This document shows, one piece after another, positions 1 to 9,240 of a DNA stretch of 64,000 nucleotides. Below the pieces are notes generated by a model that ran no database searches, had not been told where the DNA came from, and saw only the letters and a program-made list of their open reading frames with translations. Location of the stretch: NCBI RefSeq assembly GCF_026151205.1, contig NC_087082.1, forward strand, positions 715,501 to 779,500, given 5' to 3'. The stretch is from Bolinopsis microptera. Lineage: Eukaryota > Ctenophora > Tentaculata > Lobata > Bolinopsidae. The position numbers and the translations under genes are program-made. The number at the start of each line of letters is the position of its first letter. Position 1 is the first letter of the stretch.

Positions 1-675
1 TGAATATACCTCGTATAAGATCCAAATTTTACGCTGCTGAAAACTTCTTCATTAGTATTTGCAACCCACTAGAAATGCCAAGTTTGCCTATTTGATTCTG
101 CAATTGTAGAACGTTTGACCCTCAATACAATCTTATTTTTTTTTCAGCTCAGAGTTTTTCCAAGTTTATTTAACTTCTAATTCTGATAGAAAGCCTACAG
201 TTACATTTACTAAGTACACGGACTGTACAGAGAAGCAAACTTCATCTTTAAAATTTGAGGCAGTGACAGTGGTTAATTTTAGAATATTTGCAGTTTTTCT
301 CCAATTAATTAGACACGATTGAAGGGTCGATACATATAACCTGTTTTCGCTCTTCAATAGATATAACATAGTATGATAGATTGATAGCTATAGTATATTG
401 AAACATAGTAATATGAGACTAGGAGTTCCTACACGCTAATGTATATCTATACTGTACCCTCGACATGAGTACTGACTGCTGAGATGATACAACTGCTTTT
501 ATTAACACAATATAAATATTTCATTGCAATATAATTTATTTTACATACTGTAGTTTGCGTACTTACTATAGATTATCTCAAAGAATAATTAGCGTGCTTG
601 CAAGACCAGTTGGTATTTTAGCACGCTTTATTCACTGCTACCCATTCAACCATTCCAACACATCTTGTTAATGAT
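1..675. repeat. Dispersed AT-rich repeat (R0), copy 1
   Basis: Non-coding AT-rich sequence that recurs at 1567-2830 and 3836-4130 (shared stretches include GCTTGCAAGACCAGTTGGTA and CTACCCATTCAACATTCCA). Copy 1 is interrupted at 675/676 by the TIR element that follows. The short reading frames here are not conserved between copies, so I call none of them genes. Confidence 0.75.
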
Positions 676-1566
676 CCTTATCGGACCTTATTTGGACGGA
701 CATTACATGAACGGACATAATTATGAACGGACATTAATATGAACGCTCGAAGGCATTCAAAACCATCAAAAATCCGAATTTTTTTGACTTTTTTCAATTT
801 CATCAAATGATTTTTAAATCCATTTTTTATACAGTAAGTAAGAAAAGCAGTCATTAAACAGTAAAAATGTTAAAGTATGTGTACATGATGATGATCAGTG
901 TCTAATATCACATATCATCTTCATCAAATGGGTTTTCGTGCATGAAATAGTCCATGCTTAAAGCATCAGTGATTTCTAGCTTTATGGAAACCCTCTTTTA
1001 TCAAACTACCCCAGTCCTGCATTTCAGTGTTAACTTTTACAAGCCATCGGCGGTAAGTGGTTTTATTCTTAGACAACTTTAGGTTAACCTAACATCACGT
1101 GGAGCTTTCCTAACACTGTTTCATTACCTCCCCTGAGAAATATGAACTATAACAACGTCGGACAATGTCCTTGGCAACACGATTTACCGTAATATCTAGA
1201 GGCTGGAACAAGTTTGTCATGTTATGTTGGCGGGGACTAGCTCATGAACTATGTTGTTGAGTGCTATATTTTCGTTGACTTTTTCCGCCAAGTGACCTTG
1301 AAAAGATCATATACGTAGTCAGGTTTTCTGTGCCTCGGCAGACCAAGGAGAACCTTTCCGTCGTTAACTTACGGCACAATAAAGTTCTCATAGTTGTCAT
1401 ATTCTGGACAAAAAGTTCGAAATGGAAACATTTTTGAACAAATTTCAACGGACTTTAGGTTGGACGGACATTAATTGAACCGACTTTATTTGAAACGGAC
1501 ATTAAGATGAACGCTAGGGCCCTCCAGCGTACAAGTAACTGTCCGTCCAAATAAGGTCCGATAAGG
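676..1566. mobile_element. Non-autonomous TIR DNA transposon, about 0.89 kb
   Basis: The ends form an inverted repeat of about 25 bp; the left end starts CCTTATCGGACCTTATTTGG and the right end is its reverse complement. Inside each end the motif GAACGGACATTA recurs several times, giving sub-terminal repeats. The flanks rejoin to the uninterrupted repeat copy near 2520-2540 (GTTAATGATAGTACC), so this is an insertion into R0. The duplication is not clean: TA is possible but one base seems lost on the left. No transposase is encoded. The family is not recognised. Confidence 0.7.
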
Positions 1567-2830
1567 TAGTACCATTTGAACCGGTATTACTGCCCGAGAT
1601 TAAAAGACAAGATCGTTATCTGAGCCCAACTTCTAGTTATTTCTTAATTAGCCTTGTCAACAACAGTGTTGAAATAGTGATCAAATAAAATTAGCTCTAC
1701 TTTTATCAACACAATGATCAATATTTCATTGCAATATGATTTACTTTACTTACTGTATTTTGCTTACTTATAGATTTTTAAGGATTACACTTAACCTACT
1801 GCTACCCATTCAACATTCCATCCCATCTTGTTAATAATAGTACCATTTGAACACTTACATTGGGTGCCAGTGTTTAGTGTGTATATATTCGGTATTGATA
1901 ATATGCGAGCATAGAGGGTGTTTATTGAATTACCTCGCATAATATTCAAATATTTACGCCTCGCTGCTGAAAACTTCTTCATTAGTATTTGCACCCACTG
2001 GAAATGCCAAGTTTGCCTATTTGATTCTGCAATTGTAGAACGTTTGACCCTCAAAACAATCTTTATTTTTTTCAGCTCGGAGTTTTTCGAGCTGAAAAAA
2101 AAACTGTAGGCTTTTTTAGAAAAGCCTACAGTTACATTTACTAAGTACACGAACTGTACTTGACTTACTTGACTGACTTAAGGCGGGTGGTATTCCCGAG
2201 ATCCATTGACAACAGTTCTCCACAGCTTTCTGTCCTCCATCAGTTTAGCTATCTCATCTACTGACTTCAGCCCAGTATCTGCTTTTAGGTTATCTAGTAG
2301 TGTCAAACGAACTGTACAAGAGAAGCAAACTTCATCTTTAAACTTTGAGATGATACAGCTGCTTTTATTAACACAATATAAATATTTCATTGCAATATAA
2401 TTTACTTTATTTACTGTATTTTGCTTACTTATAGATATTTAAAGAATAATTAGCGTGCTTGCAAGACCAGTTGGTATTTTTAGCACGCTTTATTCACTGC
2501 TACCCATTCAACATTTCCAACACATCTTGTTAATGATAGTACCATTTGAACCGGTATTACTGCCCGAGATTAAAAGACAAGATCGTTATCTGAGCCCAAC
2601 TTCTAATTATTTCTTAATTAGCCTTGTCAACAACAGTGTTGAAAATAGTGATTAAATAAAATTAGCTCTACTTTTATCAACACATGATAAATATTTCATT
2701 GCAATATGATTTACTTTACTTACTGTATTTTGCTTACTTATAGATTTTTTAAGGATTACACTTAACCTACTGCTACCCATTCAACATTCCATCCCATCTT
2801 GTTAATAATAGTACCATTTGAACAGGTATT
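1567..2830. repeat. R0 repeat, two further copies in tandem
   Basis: Two partly overlapping copies of R0 (about 1567-2170 and 2290-2830), separated by the LINE 3' scrap at 2180-2295. Both contain the GTTTGACC...AGTACACG...ACTGTAC segment and the GCGTGCTTGCAAGACC or TTTTTAAGGATTACAC segments in the same order as copy 1. Nothing coding is conserved apart from the LINE scrap. Confidence 0.65.
2180..2295 (-). pseudogene. LINE 3'-terminal coding scrap
   Basis: The minus strand encodes a short tail containing SVDEIAKLMEDRKLWRTVV, followed by a stop. Such D-R-x-x-W-R endings are common at the extreme C-terminus of LINE reverse-transcriptase ORFs, and the next 20 bases (TTAAGTCAGTCAAGTAAGTC) look like a LINE tail. 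Only about 35 residues survive, so the assignment is inferred from pattern and the clade is unknown. Confidence 0.45.
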
Positions 2831-3314
2831 ACTAGGAGATTGGATCAGTCATATCATTAAATTGGCACCATCACTTCTCCTTTTATTTCCAATCTTATTG
2901 CAATTAAAGATTTCAAATTAGAAACTCATTACAAAATTTCAATAAACTTCACATTGTGATTAGAAATACTGTTCCCACTGGGCACTGTGGAATAAGTTAA
3001 TTATTAAATTATCCTAAACATCATATTATAATAGTTTAAAGTTATATGACTTCGATCTTTATTCCCTCTTTCAACATTACAGAAATTTCTTGTCGCTTCG
3101 TGAATCATGTTGAAAGTTGATGTAATGTAAAAGATATGAGGTCTAAGAACTGAGGATTTCTTCCCAGCTAATGATTCTAGTTACCTGCTTACTTCAGTTC
3201 CAGTCAGCACTTTGTTGAAAATGTTAAATTTGTACATTTCTCCTCCTATCCGAAGATGTTCTCTTCTTTGTCTCCAGGACACTGTTTGCAAGGCACTGTT
3301 TGCGAACATTGATT
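2810..3314. repeat. About 490-bp direct repeat (also at 4108-4600)
   Basis: This stretch (GAACAGGTATTACT ... GAAGATGTTCTCTTCTTTG) is repeated almost unchanged at 4108-4600 with small indels. It is non-coding. Its distal part resembles the 245-bp units at 4610-5130, which suggests older members of the same family. Confidence 0.75.
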
Positions 3315-3412
3315 CGTAACCTGGGATTACTATATAAATACTCGTGGTCTCGGAAACTTTGTTCGCAGACTGACGCTGAACCTAATGTGTTAATAATAAC
3401 CTTGGCCTCCTT
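3315..3412 (-). pseudogene. hAT transposase C-terminal (hATC) fragment, truncated copy
   Basis: About 98 bp nearly identical to 5768-5862. On the minus strand it encodes INTLGSASVCEQSFRDHEY, the hATC dimerisation core that follows a lost LP-x-V-A-K segment. It is joined at about 3410 to the unrelated reading frame at 3382-3834, whose last residues are read from the same DNA in a different frame. Confidence 0.6.
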
Positions 3413-3834
3413 TTACCAGACTCTAAGAGCTGGTCAATGTCTGGCCGCCTGCGCTTCGGCCTAGGGACGAAAACTGTACGTGTGACACCTGATGATACGA
3501 CTAGTGTGACATCTGAGGTTGAAGGACCAGGATTCCCGGCACCGGAGGCGGATCCCGATGGCTCCTCCAAATCGCTTGTTATCACCACCTGAGTTACGGA
3601 AGGGGGGCCTTCTTCAAAATGAACCAAGAGGTTCATCTTCCCCGCCCCAGTTACTGCTGGTAGATGGCGGTGATTTTCTATAATCGGCCCATTTATTGAC
3701 CGCAACAATGTACATCTGAAGTCTCTTTCTGATTTCCCGTATACCTTGTAGGCACACTCCCGCAGCCGTTCGACCTCTACTGTGATGTCCTCGTATTCCA
3801 CCTCCTTAATCAGCCCAATCTTTTTGTATTTCGC
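3382..3834 (-). CDS. Unrecognised ORF fragment, exon-like
   Basis: Open frame of about 150 codons with no clear ATG; it is bounded upstream by a stop near 3835. The N-terminal half is charged and helical-looking (VEVERLRECAYKVYGKSERD). The middle is Gly/Ser/Pro-rich and the end is basic (PRPKRRRPDIDQLLESG). A possible splice donor (CTG|GTAAAAG) sits at about 3421, just before the frame runs into the hATC scrap, so the last residues are probably not genuine protein. This is probably an exon of a mobile-element gene. No family is recognised. Confidence 0.35.
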   Translation of the reverse strand, partial: AKYKKIGLIKEVEYEDITVEVERLRECAYKVYGKSERDFRCTLLRSINGPIIENHRHLPAVTGAGKMNLLVHFEEGPPSVTQVVITSDLEEPSGSASGAGNPGPSTSDVTLVVSSGVTRTVFVPRPKRRRPDIDQLLESGKRRPRLLLTH

Positions 3835-3835
3835 C

Positions 3836-4600
3836 GTGGTTCATTTTAGAATATTTGCAGTTTTTCTCAATTAATTAGACACGATTGAAGGGTCGATACA
3901 TATAATAGTGATTAAATAAAATTAGCTTTACTTTTATCAACACAATGATAAATATTTCATTGCAATATGATTTACTTTATTTACTGTATTTTGCTTACTT
4001 ATAGATTTTTAAAGAATAATTAGCGTGCTTGCAAGACCAGTTGGTATTTTAGCACGCTTTTAACCTACTGCTACCCATTCAACATTCCAACACATCTTGT
4101 TAATGATAGTACCATTTGAACAGGTATTACTGGGTGATTAGATCAGTAATATCATCAAATTGGCACCATCACTTCTCCTTCTATTTCCGATCTTATTGCA
4201 ATTAAAGATTTCAAATTAGAAACTCATTACAAAATTTCAATAAACTTCACATCGTGATTAGAAATACTGTTCCCACTGTGGAACAAGTTTATTATTAAAT
4301 TATCCTAAACATCATATTATAATAGTTTAAAGTTATATGACTTCGATCTTTATTCCCTCTTTCAACATTACAGAAATTTCTTGTCGCTTCGTGAATCATG
4401 TTGAAAGTTGATGTAATGTAAAAGATATGAGGTCTAAGAACTCAGGATTTCTTCCCAGCTAATGATTCTAGTTACCTGCTTACTTCAGTTCCAGTTAGCT
4501 CTTTGTTGAAAATGTTAAATTTTTACATTTCTCCTCCTATCCGAAGATGTTCTCTTCTTTGACTCCCGGGCACTGTTTGCAGGACACTGCTTTTTTCCCC
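3836..4600. repeat. R0 copy 3 plus second copy of the 490-bp repeat
   Basis: 3836-4130 matches R0 (GATTAAATAAAATTAGCTTT ... ACCATTTGAACAGG). 4108-4600 matches 2810-3314 with small indels and substitutions. Non-coding. Confidence 0.7.
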
Positions 4601-4609
4601 ACAAATTGT

Positions 4610-5130
4610 TTTAATGATTTCAGTAAATACAAATTTAAATTGTTATTAGAAATATATTTCCACTGCTATAAAAAACTTATCAAACTTATTATTATATTGA
4701 AAGTTCATGCAATGGAGAAGATACAAGGTCTTAGAACTAGATTTCTTCCTAGCTGAGAATTATAGTTTTATGTTTACTTCAGTTCCATTAGCACTATGTT
4801 TAGCTTAAACATCTCACCACCAAAGATGTTGTCTTTTTTGTCTTTCGGGCACTGTTTCTAGGACACTGCCTTTTCCCGTTAAATGTTTCTAATGATTTCA
4901 ATAAAATTTAAATTGTGATTAAAAATATATTTCCACTGCTATAAAAAACTTATCAAACTTATTATTATATGGAAGGTTTATGCAATGGAGAAGATACAAG
5001 GTCTTAGAACTGAGGATTTCTACCTAACTGAGAATTATAGTTTTATGCTTACTTCAGTTCCATTAGCACTATGTTCAGCTTATACATCTCACCACCAAAG
5101 ATGTTGTCTTCTTTGTCCCTCAGGCACTTT
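4610..5130. repeat. Two tandem copies of a 245-bp dispersed unit
   Basis: Units at about 4616-4870 and 4870-5125 each run from a GTTTCTAATGATTTCAATAA-like start to ...CACCAAAGATGTTGTCTT...GGGCACTG. Further copies lie at 29385-29620, 39005-39212 and 41345-41632, with partial ones at 23290-23400 and 40455-40560. No coding capacity. The motif CACTGTTTGCAGGACACTG marks the junctions. Confidence 0.8.
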
Positions 5131-5452
5131 TAGCTGAGCACTGTTATCAGTATTGTTTAAAGTAATGATTTGCAAAACTGTTTGTTTTTGAATTATTATC
5201 ATGGGGGCCGTTGTAAAATGTAATTGTTTGCCGATGTTAGAGAAAATATACCGTTCGGGAACAAATTAAACACACAATTCTTAGGTCAGGCAAGCATTTA
5301 AAAGTAAAACATAAATTAATCAGTAGGTGAACATAGAATCAGACAAAAATTCTAAAAAATTACTAGACAATTTACTTATTTAAACAGCTTGTTTCTCTTA
5401 TTATATAGTTATTCAACTTGAAGTTAATCGAAGATTGGAATATAGTAACTCA

Positions 5453-5662
5453 AGTTAGAGTGTGGGATGTGGGTGAGATGGTGATTTTCCCAAGCTCTCT
5501 CCGCAAGTGCTCTTCTTTATCGATAAACTTTACGTACCCCCTTGTTAGAGGGCAGCTCACTGATTTCCCCCTTACGCTGATATAGTCGTGAAGTTCGGAA
5601 ATGACGGCGGAGGGACCTTCAACTGTCAGTTGGGTCTTTCTCCTGGCCTTGTTTCAGCATGG
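5453..5662 (-). CDS. Unrecognised exon-like frame of about 68 codons
   Basis: Minus-strand open frame containing QLTVEGPSAVISELHDYI and later GYVKFIDKEEHLRRELGK. The composition looks like real protein, but there is no start codon and it is closed by stops on both sides. Two related non-coding segments (GCTTGTTTCTCTTAT... at 5388 and 5684) flank it, so it may have been carried in as a block. Function unknown. Confidence 0.3.
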
Positions 5663-5707
5663 CGGCCTCGTTATCGACAAACAGCTTGTTTCTCTTATAG
5701 TGAAACT

Positions 5708-6256
5708 TTAAGTTAATCGACGATTGGAATATAGAAACACAAGTTTTTGAAAACGCTCAACATTGATTCGTAACCTGCGATTACTATATAAATACTCGTG
5801 GTCTCGGAAACTTTGTTCGCAGACTGACGCTGAACCTAATGTGTTAAAAATAACCTTGGCCACCTTAGGCAGCACAACCATGTTTTCTTCGGCGTAATAA
5901 CACCAGTATGTCAACAGGTTTGGCAGTTTCTGCAAGTCATCATGGTCTCCGTTTTGCTGATAAATACTTGCTCCCTCTGTGTTGAAGTGAATTCTGTAGC
6001 TTTCTAGTTCGTGAAGAGCTCTGGCCGTTGATACCCCGCAACGCTGCACAGTGTTCTTCAAATCTTCGATGATGGCTTTATCATCGAATAATGCATACTT
6101 GACAAAGCCTGGGTTCAAGATATATGCGGTTCTGTCCCGCGCATTAGAACTCTTCCATCGATTTCTAGAAGGAGAACTTTCCAGTAGAATTATAAAGTAT
6201 GTACGATACAAATTACAATTAAATTGAAAAGTACTTCTCATCTTAGGGACATGCAT
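5708..6256 (-). pseudogene. hAT transposase C-terminal fragment
   Basis: 182-codon frame from an ATG at 6256. Residues from about 80 onward read as the hAT C-terminal region: a Trp-Tyr-Tyr segment, then LPKVAKVIFNTLGSASVCEQ and RRLRINVERFQKLVFLYSN. This corresponds to the LP-x-x-A-x-x-x-x-x-x-P-x-S-S-x-x-x-E-x-x-F-S dimerisation motif, with Gly-Ser-Ala-Ser in place of the usual Pro-x-Ser-Ser. The zinc finger and RNase-H core with the catalytic Asp residues are absent, so the copy cannot transpose. The first 45 residues probably come from flanking DNA or an intron. Confidence 0.6.
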
Positions 6257-6402
6257 TTTATTTTCGGTCTATTTTGAAATTGTATTAAACCCTTTTTAGT
6301 AAATGTCAAAAGACTAGTGTTTGAAATTGAAAGCACTGTCTGAAATCGATTTTATTAATCTTCATTTGCAAATAATTAAAAATTACATATGTAAATAATA
6401 TG

Positions 6403-8024
6403 AGTCGTCTATAGGCAAATTTAACAGAGAGTGGTACAGACAAAAACGAGGAGTACCGACAGGAGGCAGTATCTGTGTACAACTTGCAAACATAGCAGTA
6501 TACCATGTCATGCGTGAGCAAGTCTATTCAGACACGGAACTAATGGAACCTGTAAAATCGGTCAAGAGATACATAGACGACGGCTGTGGAGTATTCCATG
6601 GTACGAAAAGACAGTTTTCAAAATTCATCGCGACTGTCAATACAAGGCTAGCAGAACTTGGCCTCCACATTGATGAGAACATCATAGAAGATAACAATGT
6701 TTATGTGGCGTTCTTAGACATAAAATTTTGTTTCGACACCGCAGGTGATCTTCAGACAGACCTCCATGTTAAAGAGACTGATGCTCGCTCTTACCTGTAC
6801 TTCGGTTCCCACCACCCGAACCATACATTCAGCAGCATAGTCTATAGTGCATGCCTGAGACTCCGGCGAATCATCAATGATAACGACAGACTCCGAAAAC
6901 AAATTGATGAATTAAAAACCTTTTTCTTCCAATCCAACTACCCTAAAACTATGGTAGATAACATCAGTGAAAAAGTCAAAGGCTTTGAAAGATGCCTCAA
7001 ACCACTGGACAACTCAAACAGCAGTATCCTGGTCCCAAAGTCTCCAGAACCAGCAGTCCGCGTTATTTCAACATTTGGCAGCGATCAAGAGTTAGTAGAA
7101 TCGGTAAAAAGATTGGAACCAGAACTCAGTAGAACCAGGAGCTTCTCAGGATTATCTGGTTCCCATACAAGTGGAAACACCCCAGGCTCCCCAATATCAT
7201 CTAGAGCCGGTACATCACGCCCTATCTTCAAATTCGTCAGACGTACTGGAACATCATTTAGAAGGAAGTTAGTCAAAGCAAAACAGTTTGCGGATGACTT
7301 AACCCAACCTCACACAAGACCATGTGGGGGCAGACACTGCGGTACCTGTAACATCATATCTCCACATCCATCAATAACAGTCAATGGACAGCGAGCCAAA
7401 GCAGTGTCTGGTACATGTGTCAGCTACAATGTTGTATACATCTTCAGTTGCCAACTTTGTAATATGTGTTATGTAGGAAGAACGGTGCAGCCCCTAAGGG
7501 CACGAGTAAACGAACATCGCGCCCATTACTACAAACTCATTTCGGACAATACGTTTGTCCCTGAAGAAAACGACGACGGATTCAGCTTGGGTAAACACCT
7601 TGTAGAAGTTCATAACATGAAACAACGTGACAATTTCAACCAGGCTTATAAAGTGTCAATTCTCAGTAATAGTAGTCCAAGAACTCTAGAAGTAGATGAA
7701 CACCGTTATATTCAGAAACTAAGAACTATACGTCCATTGGGGCTCAATGCCGTGGACCCGTTTGGGATTCCATTATTGGATTTATCTTAAAAGTTTTTCC
7801 ATTGCATTGGGGCACAAAAGTTATGTTTTTAAAAATATTCATAGGTATCGTTTTTAGTTGTGTCATTTCATTTCCAATGTTACACTTTGTAGGAACTGAT
7901 ATTAACCGAGTTTCTGATTCAGGATGTTACTGAAGATAGTAATGAAAATGTTTTAACACCTCAGTACTGTGTTTTACTACAGCTCAACCTGCTCAGTCTG
8001 ACTATTTGGGAATTTAAACTCTTG
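6403..8024 (+). mobile_element. Penelope-like element, 5'-truncated, canonical domain order
   Basis: The insertion boundaries are read from a 12-bp direct repeat GTAAATAATATG at 6391-6402 and 8025-8036. The related copy near 14385-14405 has one uninterrupted copy of this site. The insert holds the C-terminal half of a Penelope-like polyprotein and about 235 bp of 3' UTR. 5' truncation fits target-primed reverse transcription. No pseudo-LTR or hammerhead ribozyme motif was found by eye. Confidence 0.8.
6405..7790 (+). CDS. Penelope-like reverse transcriptase (C-terminal part) with GIY-YIG endonuclease
   Basis: The frame is open from the element's truncated edge; an ATG occurs at 6510, but homologous-looking sequence starts before it. 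Near the N-terminus is RT motif B (QKRGVPTGGS), followed at about residue 55 by the catalytic YIDD box (VKRYIDDGCGVF). A Ser/Pro linker follows. A Cys-rich segment (CGGRHCGTCNII) then leads to a C-terminal GIY-YIG nuclease (VVYIFSCQLCNMCYVGRTVQ, about residue 345) with the family's downstream R-x-x-E-H. RT motifs 1 to A are missing, so the copy is dead on arrival although the remaining frame is intact. Family members copy RNA at a nicked target and encode their own nicking enzyme. Confidence 0.9.
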   Translation, partial: SSIGKFNREWYRQKRGVPTGGSICVQLANIAVYHVMREQVYSDTELMEPVKSVKRYIDDGCGVFHGTKRQFSKFIATVNTRLAELGLHIDENIIEDNNVYVAFLDIKFCFDTAGDLQTDLHVKETDARSYLYFGSHHPNHTFSSIVYSACLRLRRIINDNDRLRKQIDELKTFFFQSNYPKTMVDNISEKVKGFERCLKPLDNSNSSILVPKSPEPAVRVISTFGSDQELVESVKRLEPELSRTRSFSGLSGSHTSGNTPGSPISSRAGTSRPIFKFVRRTGTSFRRKLVKAKQFADDLTQPHTRPCGGRHCGTCNIISPHPSITVNGQRAKAVSGTCVSYNVVYIFSCQLCNMCYVGRTVQPLRARVNEHRAHYYKLISDNTFVPEENDDGFSLGKHLVEVHNMKQRDNFNQAYKVSILSNSSPRTLEVDEHRYIQKLRTIRPLGLNAVDPFGIPLLDLS

Positions 8025-8544
8025 GTAAATAATATGTAATTACTTATAATATAAATATTATATTATATTGCGTTAACCTGTAATTTAGCTCTGACGTTCA
8101 TCAATTCCTTGAAAAGCTTTCTAAAGTGTTAATCAGGTTTTGATGTTTGGACAGTTCGCCTCGTCTATCACGAACAAACGACACTTGTCCTGTACTTCTC
8201 TTAACACCTGACAATACATAATTATGTCATACATATTGTGTACACATTATGTCATTGTTTAACTTAACATTTGTTATTAAATACGATATTTTAGGGGCCG
8301 ACTTCCAACTCCTTTTTTTTTTCAAAAACAAGAACATTGTTTGATTGCGAATCAATAATGAGTATTTTTAAAATTACGAACTTGATCACCCTTCTGACTG
8401 AAGAACACCTCTGGGTTAGCTACAACAGCATTATACTCAGTAGAAAATAATGACAGAGCCTGTATTATTCGTAACTACCAAGCCTATTTAAACTGAAAAC
8501 GAAAACATTATCTCATATAATGACCTACATAAGATAATTATACT

Positions 8545-8613
8545 CAGTGGCGTAACGAAGGGCCCCGCCGACCCCGCAGTGCGGGGAGGGGGGGGGGCAA
8601 CGTTACGCCACTG
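8545..8613. mobile_element. Short palindromic MITE with CAGTGGCGTAACG ends
   Basis: 69 bp bounded by CAGTGGCGTAACG and its exact reverse complement, with a G/C-rich centre. R1 copies c and d lack it at the matching place (GTTGTACTCAGATGC). The flanks ATTATACT and GTTGTATT look like a decayed 8-bp duplication, which with the CAGTG start suggests a hAT-derived MITE. Confidence 0.6.
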
Positions 8614-8763
8614 GTTGTATTCAGATGCATATGTGTCCAGGCATCTCTGAATCGCAGGTATGAACACCGCTGCCAGTATTTCTTTATCTGTTTGATCCTC
8701 CTTGTCATAGTGTCCTTCGTTGAGCAAGTAGGACAAATACTGCTTGAACCGAGTTTCAACTTG
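8614..8763 (-). pseudogene. Conserved R1 exon (VETRFKQYLSYLL type), copy a
   Basis: Minus-strand frame with VETRFKQYLSYLLNEGHYDK and KEILAAVFIPAIQRCLDTY. It matches frames at 22571-22803 and 39450-39640 with amino-acid-preserving changes. In the other copies it starts right after a good acceptor (TTTCACAG|GTTGAAAC); here that site is changed to CACAAG. The MITE cuts into its 3' end. Function unknown. Confidence 0.5.
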
Positions 8764-9104
8764 TGAATTATGAATAGAAACATATTTTATATGCTTCCGT
8801 AGGCAATCAGACACAAACATAAGATGAAACCATGTAAAATAATGGCGGCTTGGTTTTGCTTAAGCCGATTAACCCTTACCCTTCGCAGCTGGAAAGTAGT
8901 GACCTAGAAAGTAAAAGAATGGAAAAAATGTTAAAAAAAGAAAAGAAAACCAGACAAAAACTTACAGAGAAATGAGATTAAACACTGGATGAAAAAACAA
9001 TGAAAATAATAAGTAGGAAGAAAAAAGGAAATGTTTCAAAGAGAAAGAACTATAAAAATATCAGCACACTTTGAACCTTTACCAATAGTTGAAATTCGAC
9101 ATAT

Positions 9105-9236
9105 GACGTCATCTAGCGTCATCTAGCGTCATCTAGCGTCATCTAGCGTCATCTAGCGTCATCTAGCGTCATCTAGCGTCATCTAGCGTGAAATATCGCC
9201 AGATGATGATGGATGTCGCTAGATCACGCTAGATCA
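9105..9236. repeat. 10-bp minisatellite (TCATCTAGCG)n
   Basis: Eight near-perfect direct repeats of ATCTAGCGTC followed by degenerate units (CGCTAGATCACGC). It abuts the 3' end of the LINE, and a related TAGCG-rich tract lies at the LINE's other end (12963-13330). Confidence 0.9.
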
Positions 9237-9240
9237 CGCC

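Larger units (their letters stand above)
6258..9075. repeat. Mosaic repeat R1, copy a (with Penelope-like and MITE insertions)
   Basis: Starts at TTTTCGGTCTATTTTGAAAT and continues after the Penelope-like insertion (6403-8024) with TAATTTAGCTCTGACGTTCA, then an AACATTTGTTATTAAATACG block and the exon-like frame near 8614-8763. It ends in a purine-rich block with AAAAGAAAAGAAAACC. The same order occurs in copies b (14220-19470), c (21270-29370) and d (39235-41330). R1 therefore looks like one family of degenerate, formerly gene-bearing elements. Confidence 0.7.

Noticed and set aside
9105-9236. Regular short repeats suggestive of a CRISPR array.
   Set aside because: Units are contiguous 10-bp repeats without unique spacers; it is a minisatellite in a eukaryotic context.
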